Shown here piece after piece: positions 49,381-58,970 of a stretch of 64,000 bases of DNA (position 1 is the stretch's first letter; each line of letters opens with the position of its first letter). This DNA is from Mangrovicella endophytica (lineage in GTDB: Bacteria; Pseudomonadota; Alphaproteobacteria; Rhizobiales; Rhizobiaceae). The position numbers were made by a program, and so were the translations under genes. A model generated the notes under the pieces. That model did no database searches, was not told the origin of the DNA, and saw only the letters and a list, made by a program, of their open reading frames with translations. The stretch is from assembly GCF_002893625.1 (NCBI RefSeq), contig NZ_PKMZ01000008.1, positions 89,944 to 153,943 of the forward strand. Direction: 5' to 3'.

Positions 49381-50180
49381 TGGACGCAGTCGCAGTGAAC
49401 CTTGCCGCCGTCGAGTCCTTAGCCATTGCCGCCGGGCAGGCGATCCTCGCCGTGCGCGACGGTGGGATCAGCATCTGCCTTAAGGCGGACGCCTCGCCGG
49501 TCACCGAAGCCGACCAGCAGGCCGAGGCGCTCATCCTCGAGGGGCTTGCCGCGCTGGCGCCTACCGTTCCCGTCGTTGCTGAGGAGGCAACGGCGGCGGG
49601 CGATGTGCCGACGGAGATCGACGGGCAGTTCTTCCTTGTCGACCCGCTCGACGGGACGCGCGAATTTGTTGAAGGGCGCGCCGATTTCACCGTCAACATT
49701 GCGCTGATTGAGGAGGGCGTTCCTGTCCTCGGCGTGGTCTACGCGCCGGCCCGCGGCGTCCTCTACAGCGGCAGTGCCGGTGAAGCCTTTCTGGCGACGA
49801 TCGGACCGGACGGTGCCGTCGCGGACAGGCGGGCGATCACGGTGAGGGCAAGGCCGTCGCAGATCGCCGCCGTCGCGAGCCGCTCGCATCGCACGCCGGA
49901 AACGGACACCTATCTCGCCCGCTATGAGGTGGCCGATTGCGTTTCGGTCGGCTCGTCGTTGAAGTTTTGCGTCGTGGCGGCGGGGGAGGCCGATCTTTAT
50001 CCGCGTCTCGGCCGCACGATGGAATGGGACACGGCGGCCGGCGACGCCGTGCTGCGTGCAGCTGGCGGTTCGACCACGACGCTGGACGGACGTCCGCTAG
50101 TGTATGGTAAGCGCCATCAGGCCGGGGACTGCGACTTCGCCAATCCGCACTTCGTGGCCTTCGGCGGTGCTCCCGCCTGA
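49380..50180 (+). CDS. cysQ: 3'(2'),5'-bisphosphate nucleotidase CysQ
   Basis: 266 residues. Inositol-phosphatase fold metal sites: VAEEAT, DPLDGTREFVEG and WDTAAGDAVLRAAGG. It turns PAP, the by-product of sulfotransferases (and PAPS reductase), into AMP. Chosen start: ATG at 49380, overlapping the cysNC stop. It fits a PAPS-make/PAP-clear cycle with the sulfotransferases downstream. Confidence 0.95.
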   Translation: MDAVAVNLAAVESLAIAAGQAILAVRDGGISICLKADASPVTEADQQAEALILEGLAALAPTVPVVAEEATAAGDVPTEIDGQFFLVDPLDGTREFVEGRADFTVNIALIEEGVPVLGVVYAPARGVLYSGSAGEAFLATIGPDGAVADRRAITVRARPSQIAAVASRSHRTPETDTYLARYEVADCVSVGSSLKFCVVAAGEADLYPRLGRTMEWDTAAGDAVLRAAGGSTTTLDGRPLVYGKRHQAGDCDFANPHFVAFGGAPA

Positions 50181-50341
50181 TGAGGCGATATCAGCCTAGG
50201 AAGCTCCGGCTGTTGGCTTCGGCCGCGGGGGATGTAACGATGCCGCCGGCCGGCGGAAGCGCTTGGCCGGTGCTTCGATGAAGGCTATCCACCTGCAACG
50301 TTGCTGCCTGGTGCTTTGCTGCGCATCGGCAGGTTGACGAG

Positions 50342-53300
50342 ATGACCGGGACGATCATGAGCACATCCGAAGGCATCGAAGACATCCGGAGCGAGGCCGT
50401 CACGACGAACGGCCGGACGGCGATCGTCGTTCTCGGCATGCATCGCTCGGGAACGAGCGCGCTCACGCGCGTGCTCAGTCTTCTCGGCTACGCCCTGCCC
50501 AGTCGCCTGATTGAAGCCAACCCGACCAACCCGGCCGGGCATTGGGAGCCGATCGACCTGATGCGGCTCCACGACCGCATGTTGATCGAAGCCGGTAGCC
50601 GCTGGGACGACTGGCGCGTGTTCGAGCTGGGCAAGCTCGGCGTGGATCGAACCGAGGCCTATCGCGGCGAGATCTGGCGCACGGTCGAAGAAAACTACCC
50701 CGGCGGAGGCCCGATTATCCTGAAAGAGCCCCGGATCGCTCGCTTTGCCGGACTGTATGCCGAGCTCCTTCGGGAGCACGGGTTTACCGCGCGCTGGGTC
50801 TTGCCGCATCGCAATCCGATCGACGTCATTCAGTCGCTTCAGACCCGCGACAGAATGACAACGGCCTTTGCCAGCCTCCTGTGGCTGCGCCACACGCTGG
50901 AAGCGGAGAAGGCGACGCGTGGCTTGCCTCGCGCCTTCCTGTCCTTCGAAGCGCTGATGGCGGACTGGCGCTCGACAGTTGATAAGGTAGCGCGCGACGC
51001 CGGGCTGGAATGGCCGATCGCACCGGACGCGGCGCAGGGCGAGATCGAGGCCTTCCTGCAGGACGACCTTCGGCACCATCGTGCAAGCAAGGACGAATTG
51101 CAGCAGCGCGCCGATATCGCCGGCTGGATCAAGGATGCCTACGCCGCACTCATGGAGTTCGAGACCGATCCGACCGCTGCGGGTGCGATGGCGACGCTGG
51201 ACCGGATTAGCAGCGAGTTTGACGCGGCCGCCCCGCTCTTCGGCGCCGCGCTGTATGACGAGTTGGCGGTCCGCGATGCATCTCATGCCGAGGTGCTGAA
51301 GCGGATGGAAGGCGACCTGGCAGAGCTCCAGGCCTCAGTCGAGGCCGCAAAGGCAGCCCGCGACGAGATCGAAGAGCGTCTGGACCGTGGCAATCAGGAC
51401 GCCGAGCAGCGTGTGGCGGCACTTGCCGAGCGTGACGCGGCGCTCGCGCTGGCCAGGTCTGAGAAGGAGTCACTGTCGGCTGAGCTCGCCAAGCGATCGG
51501 CCGCTTTGGAGACGTCCGAGCTGCGGATCGCTGAGCTCGGCGACGAGATGGGCCGGCTTCGCACCGCCCACGCCACGCGCGAAGCGGAAGCAGTTCGACT
51601 TGCGGGCGACATTGTCGCGCGCACGGTCGAGGTCGATGAGCTTCGACAGCAATTGACGGCGATGGGTGGCGAACTCGAGAGAGAGATCGCCAGGCGATCG
51701 GCCTTGGAGGCGGATCTTGCCTTTGCCAGGGCGCATTTCGAGATCGAGTTCGCTGCGCTGACCAAGGAATTGGCGGATCGTCAGGCCGACGTGGAGCGCT
51801 TGGCTGGCGAACATGCGCATCATCTTCACGTCGCGGAGCGCGCTCGAGCGGCCACACAAGCCGAGCTGGATCGCCTGCGACACAGCATATGGTGGCGAAT
51901 CGGCTTCCCGTGGCGGCAGACCAAGCGGGCCGCGTCGCGCATTCGCAGCCATTTCGGCCGTCGCGTCGGCCTTCATGCGTCCCAGGACATCGAGGCGGTG
52001 GATCAGGGCGGTCCGGCCGTGCGCTGGACGATGAAGGGCGTCGACCCTCAAATGGTCCTCGGCTGGAGCGGCGGAATCCGGCTGCATCGCGGCCACTATC
52101 GCCTGACCATCGAGACGCCGGAGGGGCATGAGAAGCTCTACCGGCCAAAGCTCTATATCGACAGCGGACACGGCTACAGCGAGAACGAGGCTGCTCTCCT
52201 GACGAGTGTCTCGAGTGATCCGAAGCGCTTTGTCGCGCGCCTCACGCTGCCGAACGGCGCCGTGGCGCTGCGGTTCGACCCGAGCGAGCGTCCCGGCGAG
52301 ATCGTATTCGGCAATGCCCGCCTGCGATTGTTGCCGCGAATCCAGCACTACATGAACCTGGCCAGCCAGGTTATGGCGGCGCGGCGCGAACGGGGTATCG
52401 GGCTCACCAGCACGCTGCGACAGGGCCTGTCGATGCTGCGGCGAAGCGGCGTACGGGGGTTGACGGGCGCGTTGCGTCAATCGGCTGCACGGGCCCAAAC
52501 GCTGGACCTCAGCGGAATGGCAGCGCGCGAGCGCGGCTTGAAGATCGAGACGGCGAACTATGTGCCGATCACCACGGCTGAGCCGCTGCGCGATGCGCCG
52601 GTCAATGTCGTCTGCTTCTACCTCCCACAGTTCCATCCGATCGCTGAGAACAATCGCTGGTGGGGCGAGGGCTTCACCGAGTGGACGAATGTGCGCCCGG
52701 CGGTACCGCAGTTCGAGGGCCACTACCAGCCGCACGTGCCGGACTCCTATCTCGGCTACTACGATCTGCGCGACAGCGAGACGCAGCGGCGGCAGGTGGA
52801 GCTTGCAAAGCTCTACGGCATCGGAGGCTTCTGCTTCTACTTTTACTGGTTTGCCGGCAAGCTGCTGCTGGAAACGCCGACGCAGAACTATCTCGCGAGT
52901 TCCGAACTCGATCTACCCTTCTGCCTGTGCTGGGCGAACGAGAACTGGAGCCGGCGCTGGGACGGACTCGAAAGCGAGATCCTGATGGCCCAGGACCACT
53001 CGCCCGAGGATGACCTCGCCTTCATCGCGCATGTCTCGGATTATCTGCGCGATCCCCGCAACATTCGCGTCGACGGTAAGCCCGTGCTGCTGGTCTACCG
53101 GCCAAGCCTCCTGCCGGAGCCTGCCGCGACGGCGGGCCGCTGGCGGGACTGGTGCCGCGAGAACGGCATCGGCGAAATCTTCCTGGCCTATACGCAGTCG
53201 TTCGAATCCGCCGATCCGGCCCTCTACGGCTTCGATGCTGCGGTCGAGTTCCCACCCAACAACTCGATGCCGCCGGACATTACGACGTCGGCAACGCCCC

Positions 53301-55579
53301 TCGTTCCGGATTTTGCCACCAAGATCTACGACTGGGAGATCTTTCCGGAGCGCAGCCGCAGCTACGCGGCTCCGGAGTACACTCTGTTCCGCAGCGTCTG
53401 CCCGGCCTGGGACAACACGGCGCGTCGCAAGAACAAGGGTACGGTCTTCGCCAACAGTTCGCCGGCTCTATTTGAGGAGTGGTTCGGCAATGCGGTCGCC
53501 GACACGCTGCGCCGCTTCGATAAGCCGAGCGAGCGGCTAGTCTTCGTGAACGCCTGGAACGAATGGGCCGAGGGTGCGCATCTCGAGCCGGACCAGCGCT
53601 ACGGCTTTGCCTATCTGCAGGCTGTCCGCAACGTCCTGGAACAGGCAAACCAAGCGCGGGGCGCGCTCCTGCTGGTCACCCATGACGCTCATCCGCATGG
53701 GGCGCAGTTCCTGGCACTGGCGATGGCGCGCGCCTTCAAGGCCGATGGGTTCGACCTCTACATCGTATCGCTCGGTGAAGGGCCGCTGCTCGGCGACTTC
53801 GCCCGTCAGGGACACTTCCTCCACGCGGGATCGGCCTCGCCGGCCGAACGCGCACAGTTCCTCGCCGAGGCGCGGGCTGCAGGGGCCGCCGACGCCATCG
53901 TCAACACGGTGGTCAGCGGCGCGATCGTGCCCGAGCTGAAGGCTCTCGGCTTCCGTGTGGTGAGCCTCATCCACGAGATGCCGGGCGTTATCCGCGACAT
54001 GAAGCAGGAGGCGAATGCCGAAGCCGTGGCTCGCGAGGCGGACATCGTCGTCTTTGCCGCAGACCTCGTCAGCCAGCGCTTCCAGGAGATCGTGCCGATC
54101 GAAGCGGGCAAGGTGGTCATCCGGCCACAAGGGGTGCTGCGTCCCAATCCCTATAAGGGACGCAACGAGGAAGCGCGGCGGCTTGTCTGCGAACGTCATG
54201 GACTGCCGTCGGACACTGAAATCGTCGTCAGCGTCGGCTATGTCGATCATCGCAAGGGGCCGGATCTCCTGGTGGAGGCCGCCGCCAAGGTAATTGCGGC
54301 GCGCCCTCAGACGGTCTTCATCTGGGTCGGACACACCGAGCGCGAGATGGAAGACCTTGTCCGCTCGCGGATCGCCGCGCTGGGCCTCGAAGACCGTGTT
54401 CTGTTCATCGGCTTCGACAAGGAGCCGATGGCCTATTATGCCGGGGCATCCGTCTACGCGCTGACCTCGCGTGAAGACCCGTTCCCCAACGTCATCCTGG
54501 AATCGGCCGAGGTCGGCGTTCCTGTCGTTGCCTTCGCCGGCGCTTCAGGCGGTAGCGACTTCATCGTCGAGAGAGGCGGTCGCTTGGCGCAGGCCTTCGA
54601 CACCGATGACTTCGCGGCGAATGTGATCTCGCTGCTGGAGAATGGACGATCCGCCGAGGACACGCCGGGGGCTTCGCTGCGGCAGTACAACTATGACCTT
54701 CTCCATTATGCCAACGGGATGCCGCGCGTCTCCGTCGTGGTGCCGAACTACAACTATGCCCATCATCTGGTACAGCGGCTGAGCAGCATCGTGCGCCAGA
54801 GCTTCCCGATCTACGAGATCATCGTCCTCGATGATCGATCGAGCGACGACAGCCTTGCCGTCATACGCCGCTTCTTCGCCGACCATCCCGGGATCGACTG
54901 GCAACTGGTGGTGAACGAGGAAAACTCCGGCTCGGTGTTCCGCCAGTGGCAGAAGGGACTGTCGCGCTGCCGCGGCGATGTCGTCTGGATCGCCGAGGCC
55001 GACGATTTCGCCGACGAGGACTTTCTCGCCGAACTCGTGCCCTCGTTCAGCGACCCGAAGATCGTGCTCGCCTTCAGCCAGTCGCGTCAGGTCGATGGCA
55101 CAGGCAAGGTGCTTGCACCCGATTACCTCGCCTACACGTCGGACATCTCTGATGCCTGGACGGCGGATTACGTGCATGACGGGCGTGACGAGATCGCCCA
55201 AGCTCTGGCGGTCAAGAACGTCATCCCCAATGTCAGCGGCGTCCTCTTCCGCCGCGCGGCGCTGGAGAGCGCGTTTGAGACGGTGGGCGAGGGCCTCTAC
55301 GAATATCGCATCGCGGGCGACTGGGTGCTCTACATGCAGGTCCTGCTGCAGGGGAAAATCCGCTTCAGCCACAAGGCGCTGAACTCGCACCGCCGGCATG
55401 CGCAGAGTGTGACGCGGTCCGGCATGGCCGAACGTCATCTCGCCGAGGTCGTGAGCGCGCAGACGATCGCACGTTCACTGGTCGACGTCTCCCCGGAAAC
55501 AGGCGAGATCGCGCAAGCCTATCGCGAGCATGTCCGCACCTATCTCGACATCGCTGACGACTTGAAGCTTTCGGCCTGA
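50342..55579 (+). CDS. Giant sulfotransferase / WbsX-like / GT4 / GT2 fusion protein
   Basis: 1745 residues and no signal peptide or membrane helix. In order: sulfotransferase domain about 24-285 with the PAPS loop GMHRSGTSALTRV (32-44) and HRNPIDVIQSL (156-166); long coiled coil about 310-515; beta-rich segment about 555-665; WbsX/GH99-like domain about 750-1100 (FYLPQFHPI, WWGEGFTEWTNV, NAWNEWAEGAHLEPD); GT4 about 1105-1445 (SREDPFPNVILESAEVGVP); GT2 about 1460-1700 (VVPNYNYAHHL, LDDRSSDDS, EADD). It probably builds and sulfates a surface glycan with PAPS from the upstream genes. The start could also be ATG at 50357. The epimerase overlaps its stop. Confidence 0.9.
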   Translation: MTGTIMSTSEGIEDIRSEAVTTNGRTAIVVLGMHRSGTSALTRVLSLLGYALPSRLIEANPTNPAGHWEPIDLMRLHDRMLIEAGSRWDDWRVFELGKLGVDRTEAYRGEIWRTVEENYPGGGPIILKEPRIARFAGLYAELLREHGFTARWVLPHRNPIDVIQSLQTRDRMTTAFASLLWLRHTLEAEKATRGLPRAFLSFEALMADWRSTVDKVARDAGLEWPIAPDAAQGEIEAFLQDDLRHHRASKDELQQRADIAGWIKDAYAALMEFETDPTAAGAMATLDRISSEFDAAAPLFGAALYDELAVRDASHAEVLKRMEGDLAELQASVEAAKAARDEIEERLDRGNQDAEQRVAALAERDAALALARSEKESLSAELAKRSAALETSELRIAELGDEMGRLRTAHATREAEAVRLAGDIVARTVEVDELRQQLTAMGGELEREIARRSALEADLAFARAHFEIEFAALTKELADRQADVERLAGEHAHHLHVAERARAATQAELDRLRHSIWWRIGFPWRQTKRAASRIRSHFGRRVGLHASQDIEAVDQGGPAVRWTMKGVDPQMVLGWSGGIRLHRGHYRLTIETPEGHEKLYRPKLYIDSGHGYSENEAALLTSVSSDPKRFVARLTLPNGAVALRFDPSERPGEIVFGNARLRLLPRIQHYMNLASQVMAARRERGIGLTSTLRQGLSMLRRSGVRGLTGALRQSAARAQTLDLSGMAARERGLKIETANYVPITTAEPLRDAPVNVVCFYLPQFHPIAENNRWWGEGFTEWTNVRPAVPQFEGHYQPHVPDSYLGYYDLRDSETQRRQVELAKLYGIGGFCFYFYWFAGKLLLETPTQNYLASSELDLPFCLCWANENWSRRWDGLESEILMAQDHSPEDDLAFIAHVSDYLRDPRNIRVDGKPVLLVYRPSLLPEPAATAGRWRDWCRENGIGEIFLAYTQSFESADPALYGFDAAVEFPPNNSMPPDITTSATPLVPDFATKIYDWEIFPERSRSYAAPEYTLFRSVCPAWDNTARRKNKGTVFANSSPALFEEWFGNAVADTLRRFDKPSERLVFVNAWNEWAEGAHLEPDQRYGFAYLQAVRNVLEQANQARGALLLVTHDAHPHGAQFLALAMARAFKADGFDLYIVSLGEGPLLGDFARQGHFLHAGSASPAERAQFLAEARAAGAADAIVNTVVSGAIVPELKALGFRVVSLIHEMPGVIRDMKQEANAEAVAREADIVVFAADLVSQRFQEIVPIEAGKVVIRPQGVLRPNPYKGRNEEARRLVCERHGLPSDTEIVVSVGYVDHRKGPDLLVEAAAKVIAARPQTVFIWVGHTEREMEDLVRSRIAALGLEDRVLFIGFDKEPMAYYAGASVYALTSREDPFPNVILESAEVGVPVVAFAGASGGSDFIVERGGRLAQAFDTDDFAANVISLLENGRSAEDTPGASLRQYNYDLLHYANGMPRVSVVVPNYNYAHHLVQRLSSIVRQSFPIYEIIVLDDRSSDDSLAVIRRFFADHPGIDWQLVVNEENSGSVFRQWQKGLSRCRGDVVWIAEADDFADEDFLAELVPSFSDPKIVLAFSQSRQVDGTGKVLAPDYLAYTSDISDAWTADYVHDGRDEIAQALAVKNVIPNVSGVLFRRAALESAFETVGEGLYEYRIAGDWVLYMQVLLQGKIRFSHKALNSHRRHAQSVTRSGMAERHLAEVVSAQTIARSLVDVSPETGEIAQAYREHVRTYLDIADDLKLSA

Positions 55580-56550
55580 TGATGGTGTCCGTCGAGCGGC
55601 CGCAAAGCCGTGCCGTGATCCTTGGAGCGTCCGGCTTCATCGGGATCAATCTCGCGCATGCGCTTATTGCGGCAGGCTACGACGTGACGTGTTTTGCGCG
55701 GTCGCAGTCGCCGCACTGGCCGCCTGCGTGCCGCGTGATCCTGGGCGATTTCGTGGGGCCGCCAGCCGCTCTCCTCGATGCGATGAGGAGTGCGCTCGTC
55801 TTTCATCTCGTCAGCTCGTCGCGGCCATCCGCCGACACCGCCGCGGCGGCGACGGAGCTTGCTGCCAATGCCGGAGCAACGGCTGCGCTGCTGGAGGAAA
55901 CCAAAGACCTTGCCTGCCGTTGGGTCTTCGCATCATCCGGCGGTACGGTGTACGGGCAGCCTTCGGCCGAGCTGATCGCGGAAACGCATCCGACCGAGCC
56001 GATCTCCTCCTATGGGATCGTCAAACTGGCGATCGAAAAATACTTCGCGCTCTACGGCCGAGTGCACTCGACCGACTACGCCATCGCCCGAATCGCCAAC
56101 CCATACGGCCCGTGGCAGAAGACGACGACGGGGCAGGGCGTCGTTGCGGCGCTGTTCGATCGCGTCGCCAACAAACGAACGATCGAGATCTGGGGCGACG
56201 GCGGCAATATCCGCGACTTCGTCCATGTCGATGACGCCGTGGCGGCGTTGATCGCGATCGGTGAAGGTGCCGCACCCGGGCGCGTCTATAATGTCGGGTC
56301 AGGGCGCGGCACCACGGTGGTGGAACTCGCAGGAATGATCGGCACGATAGTCGGCACCCCGGCCGATCTGGTCTTCCGACCGGCGCGCGGCATCGATGTG
56401 AGACGCAACGTCCTCGATATCGGCCGCATCAAGAACGAACTCGGCTGGCAGCCTCGGCTTTCACTGCAGGCGGGTCTGGAGCATACCCATTGCTGGCTGC
56501 GCGGAGCGGAGAAGAAGATTCTCCAGCCTGCGACACAGCGAAGTGTGTGA
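55579..56550 (+). CDS. NAD-dependent sugar-nucleotide epimerase/dehydratase
   Basis: 323 residues, extended SDR fold. NAD loop GASGFIG (residues 17-23), catalytic YxxxK in SSYGIVKLAIEKY, and ARIANPYGP. It resembles UDP-glucose/UDP-GlcNAc 4-epimerases. It probably supplies a sugar donor for the glycosyltransferases. It starts inside the stop codon of the giant gene (TGATG), so it is translationally coupled to it. Confidence 0.9.
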   Translation: MMVSVERPQSRAVILGASGFIGINLAHALIAAGYDVTCFARSQSPHWPPACRVILGDFVGPPAALLDAMRSALVFHLVSSSRPSADTAAAATELAANAGATAALLEETKDLACRWVFASSGGTVYGQPSAELIAETHPTEPISSYGIVKLAIEKYFALYGRVHSTDYAIARIANPYGPWQKTTTGQGVVAALFDRVANKRTIEIWGDGGNIRDFVHVDDAVAALIAIGEGAAPGRVYNVGSGRGTTVVELAGMIGTIVGTPADLVFRPARGIDVRRNVLDIGRIKNELGWQPRLSLQAGLEHTHCWLRGAEKKILQPATQRSV

Positions 56551-56733
56551 GACAGTCTGGCCAAACCGGATCGCACACCGCGACAATGTGGAGATAACGC
56601 ACGAACGGCTCTACCCTTCAGGGCGTTCGGCTCTCTCGCTGCAGTCAACCGTGAGGCTGAAAGATCGCCTGCAGCGATACAATGTGAAACCGGCCACAAG
56701 CTCGACTTTATGTTTTGACTCTCCGCGCTGTGC

Positions 56734-57603
56734 TCAGACTGCGCGGAGGATCACCGAGGTCTGGAATTCGTCCATAACCGTGCTGTCGTAACCGAGGACT
56801 TCCCAGCCGGGACGATCGAAGAATGCCGGCGTCGTGGAGAAGTCACCATAGGTCTCGCCCTCTGGACCATTGTGAGGAAGATAGGCGTAGCCGTGATCGC
56901 GGTGCTCCGCCATCAGGCGCTCCGAATGCGTTGTACCGCGATTTTTGTCGATGAAGGGCCAGAACTCCACTGGGCGTATGGTCGCTATGAAGAGGCCGCC
57001 CACCTCTATGCTCTTGCGGATGGCTGCTAGAGCTGACACGGCAGTACTAGGCGAGAGGTGCGTGAAGACCGAGAAAGCAAAGCCGAGATCGAACTTTACA
57101 TCGTTGACCGGAAGCGACGTCGGGACCCGATCGGACTGAGCCAAGTTGGCAAGCACGTTTGCCTCATAGCAAGTCGCGAGGGACCGATCCCACGCATCTA
57201 GACCCCAGATGCGTGACGGCGACGTATAGTAGTAGAGCATGCGGATGAAGCGGCCGTAGCCGCATCCGAAGTCAAGAACGCGAAGATCCTGCAGCGGCCT
57301 GCGCCTATGGCGCACGACATTCGTCTCGAGCTGCTTGGTGAAGGCGAGAGTTTGCCGCAGCAGCTCGTGGCCAGACGCGCCCGTCCAACTCTTCTGAACC
57401 GTCTCCGGAGCCATCGCTGGCAGCTTGGCTGAAATTTTCGGCAGCGCCGGATCGGGGAGCGAGAACATCAAGCGTCCGAAATCGTCGAGGCTCAACGCAC
57501 GAAGCTTGCCGAGGATCTCGTCGACAGAACTGGTCGCCGCGATCTCGTCTTCCACCCGCCGAACGATAGTACGACTAAACTCTTGCAACTGATGCGCCCT
57601 CAC
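56734..57603 (-). CDS. Class I SAM-dependent methyltransferase
   Basis: 289 residues with a helical N-terminal region and a Rossmann core: motif I is VLDFGCGYGRFIRM, followed by WGLDAWDRS and FSVFTHLS. Such enzymes sit in many polysaccharide clusters and methylate sugars or lipid carriers. The GTG start at 57603 is the only long option. It lies on the opposite strand to the epimerase, in a stretch that looks less G+C-rich than its neighbours. The target is unknown. Confidence 0.82.
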   Translation of the reverse strand: MRAHQLQEFSRTIVRRVEDEIAATSSVDEILGKLRALSLDDFGRLMFSLPDPALPKISAKLPAMAPETVQKSWTGASGHELLRQTLAFTKQLETNVVRHRRRPLQDLRVLDFGCGYGRFIRMLYYYTSPSRIWGLDAWDRSLATCYEANVLANLAQSDRVPTSLPVNDVKFDLGFAFSVFTHLSPSTAVSALAAIRKSIEVGGLFIATIRPVEFWPFIDKNRGTTHSERLMAEHRDHGYAYLPHNGPEGETYGDFSTTPAFFDRPGWEVLGYDSTVMDEFQTSVILRAV

Positions 57604-57832
57604 TGGATCGACGGAGCAAGAACAACCACACCAACCTGTTCAACGTCAATCACGGAACAGGTTCGCGTCTGTAACGGCAAGCCTTCGGATGATCAGGTCG
57701 ATGGGACCCAACGCTGCCGAGATGCCGCCGCGAGAATCTGTTGGCAGCGGCCAGCCGCAACGTCATGGCTCGGAGCATACATACCCTCGCCCTGCGTCTC
57801 GCAAGCGCCAGGGCTACGCAAGGGTCGACCGC

Positions 57833-58684
57833 TCAGGCGATCATGAAATCCTCGTTGAAGCCCGGGCGGTAGTGCGGACGGAACAGTACGGCGACGGACT
57901 CGAAGGATTTCCGGTAGGCGGCTCTCCGCGCATCACTGATCCCGTCGTCCACCTCATATAGATGAGGGCTATCTTCAGACGCGCGATACATGGCCTGCAC
58001 AACGGCACGATGATGGTCGTCGGACAAGCCGATGCGGTTGATCGCCCGCATCACCTCGATAAGCGGGGCGGGAAGACTCCTGTTCGCCGCGTCCCTGTCG
58101 ATCTCCTGCTTCATCGAACTCGGATCCGCTCCGATCATCACGCTGAAATCGCTCAAGAGGGTTCCACCGACCCACTGATCCTGATCATACGGTGCCACAA
58201 TGAAGCGCCATGGCTTGCCCGGGCCTATCCATCGCTTGAATATGCTGATGTAAGTCGGATCATAGGGGAGCTTGGCATCGAGGCTGTCGGTCCAGCGATG
58301 CGTACTGTCGCGTACGATTTCGTTGTAAGCTGAGATGACGATATCATCCGGTCTGCGAACATAGCCGATGACTAGAGTCTCAAGTCCGCGCAGTGACTCC
58401 TGGAACGCGACTTCGCGGAAGGGGTGCTCGCTGAAGCATTCGGAGCTGAAGAGAATCGTCGAGCATCCTGCCCGCTCGCCATCTTCGATGCATTCGTGAA
58501 TCGCAGCCGAGCCCGCTTGTCCGCTGCGCTGAAAGTCCTGCGCAAGGGGCGAGTGGTTCATGTGCCCCGCCGAGGGAGCATACCAGATGCCCTGAACGGC
58601 GAGTTCGTCACGGTTCTTGCTGAGGAAGGCCTGAATTGCGGACGTTCCGGTCTTATGAGCACCAACGTGAAAAATCAGACGCAT
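57833..58684 (-). CDS. Sulfotransferase family protein
   Basis: 283 residues. It opens with MRLIFHVGAHKTGTSAIQAF, the PAPS-binding loop of a sulfotransferase, and continues to GYVRRPDDIVISAYNE, the likely 3'-phosphate-binding stretch. It transfers sulfate from PAPS. The start is ATG at 58684; GTG at 58714 adds ten residues, and neither has a clear ribosome site. It is the second sulfotransferase within 8 kb of the PAPS genes. Confidence 0.85.
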   Translation of the reverse strand: MRLIFHVGAHKTGTSAIQAFLSKNRDELAVQGIWYAPSAGHMNHSPLAQDFQRSGQAGSAAIHECIEDGERAGCSTILFSSECFSEHPFREVAFQESLRGLETLVIGYVRRPDDIVISAYNEIVRDSTHRWTDSLDAKLPYDPTYISIFKRWIGPGKPWRFIVAPYDQDQWVGGTLLSDFSVMIGADPSSMKQEIDRDAANRSLPAPLIEVMRAINRIGLSDDHHRAVVQAMYRASEDSPHLYEVDDGISDARRAAYRKSFESVAVLFRPHYRPGFNEDFMIA

Positions 58685-58970
58685 GGGAACGACACTAGCT
58701 GAAGTTGCGGCCACCTCTTACCGCGAGGGAGCTCAAGGGTTCCTGAGAATGATCAATGTACTGACTTGATGGCAAGAGACATAACGCAGCGGTGCCGAAG
58801 GCGTACAGATACATCCTGCGGATCAGCTGCGCTCCTGCGTATGCCAAGACGCATCGCCATAAACGTTCGTACCACTGCGCGATCCCGCTAGGCTCGCAGC
58901 CTCCATCGTTGCTATTGTTGGGATCTTAGAATCGAGGCGTCGTCGACGCTCTGATGGAAGGCTGGCGGCG

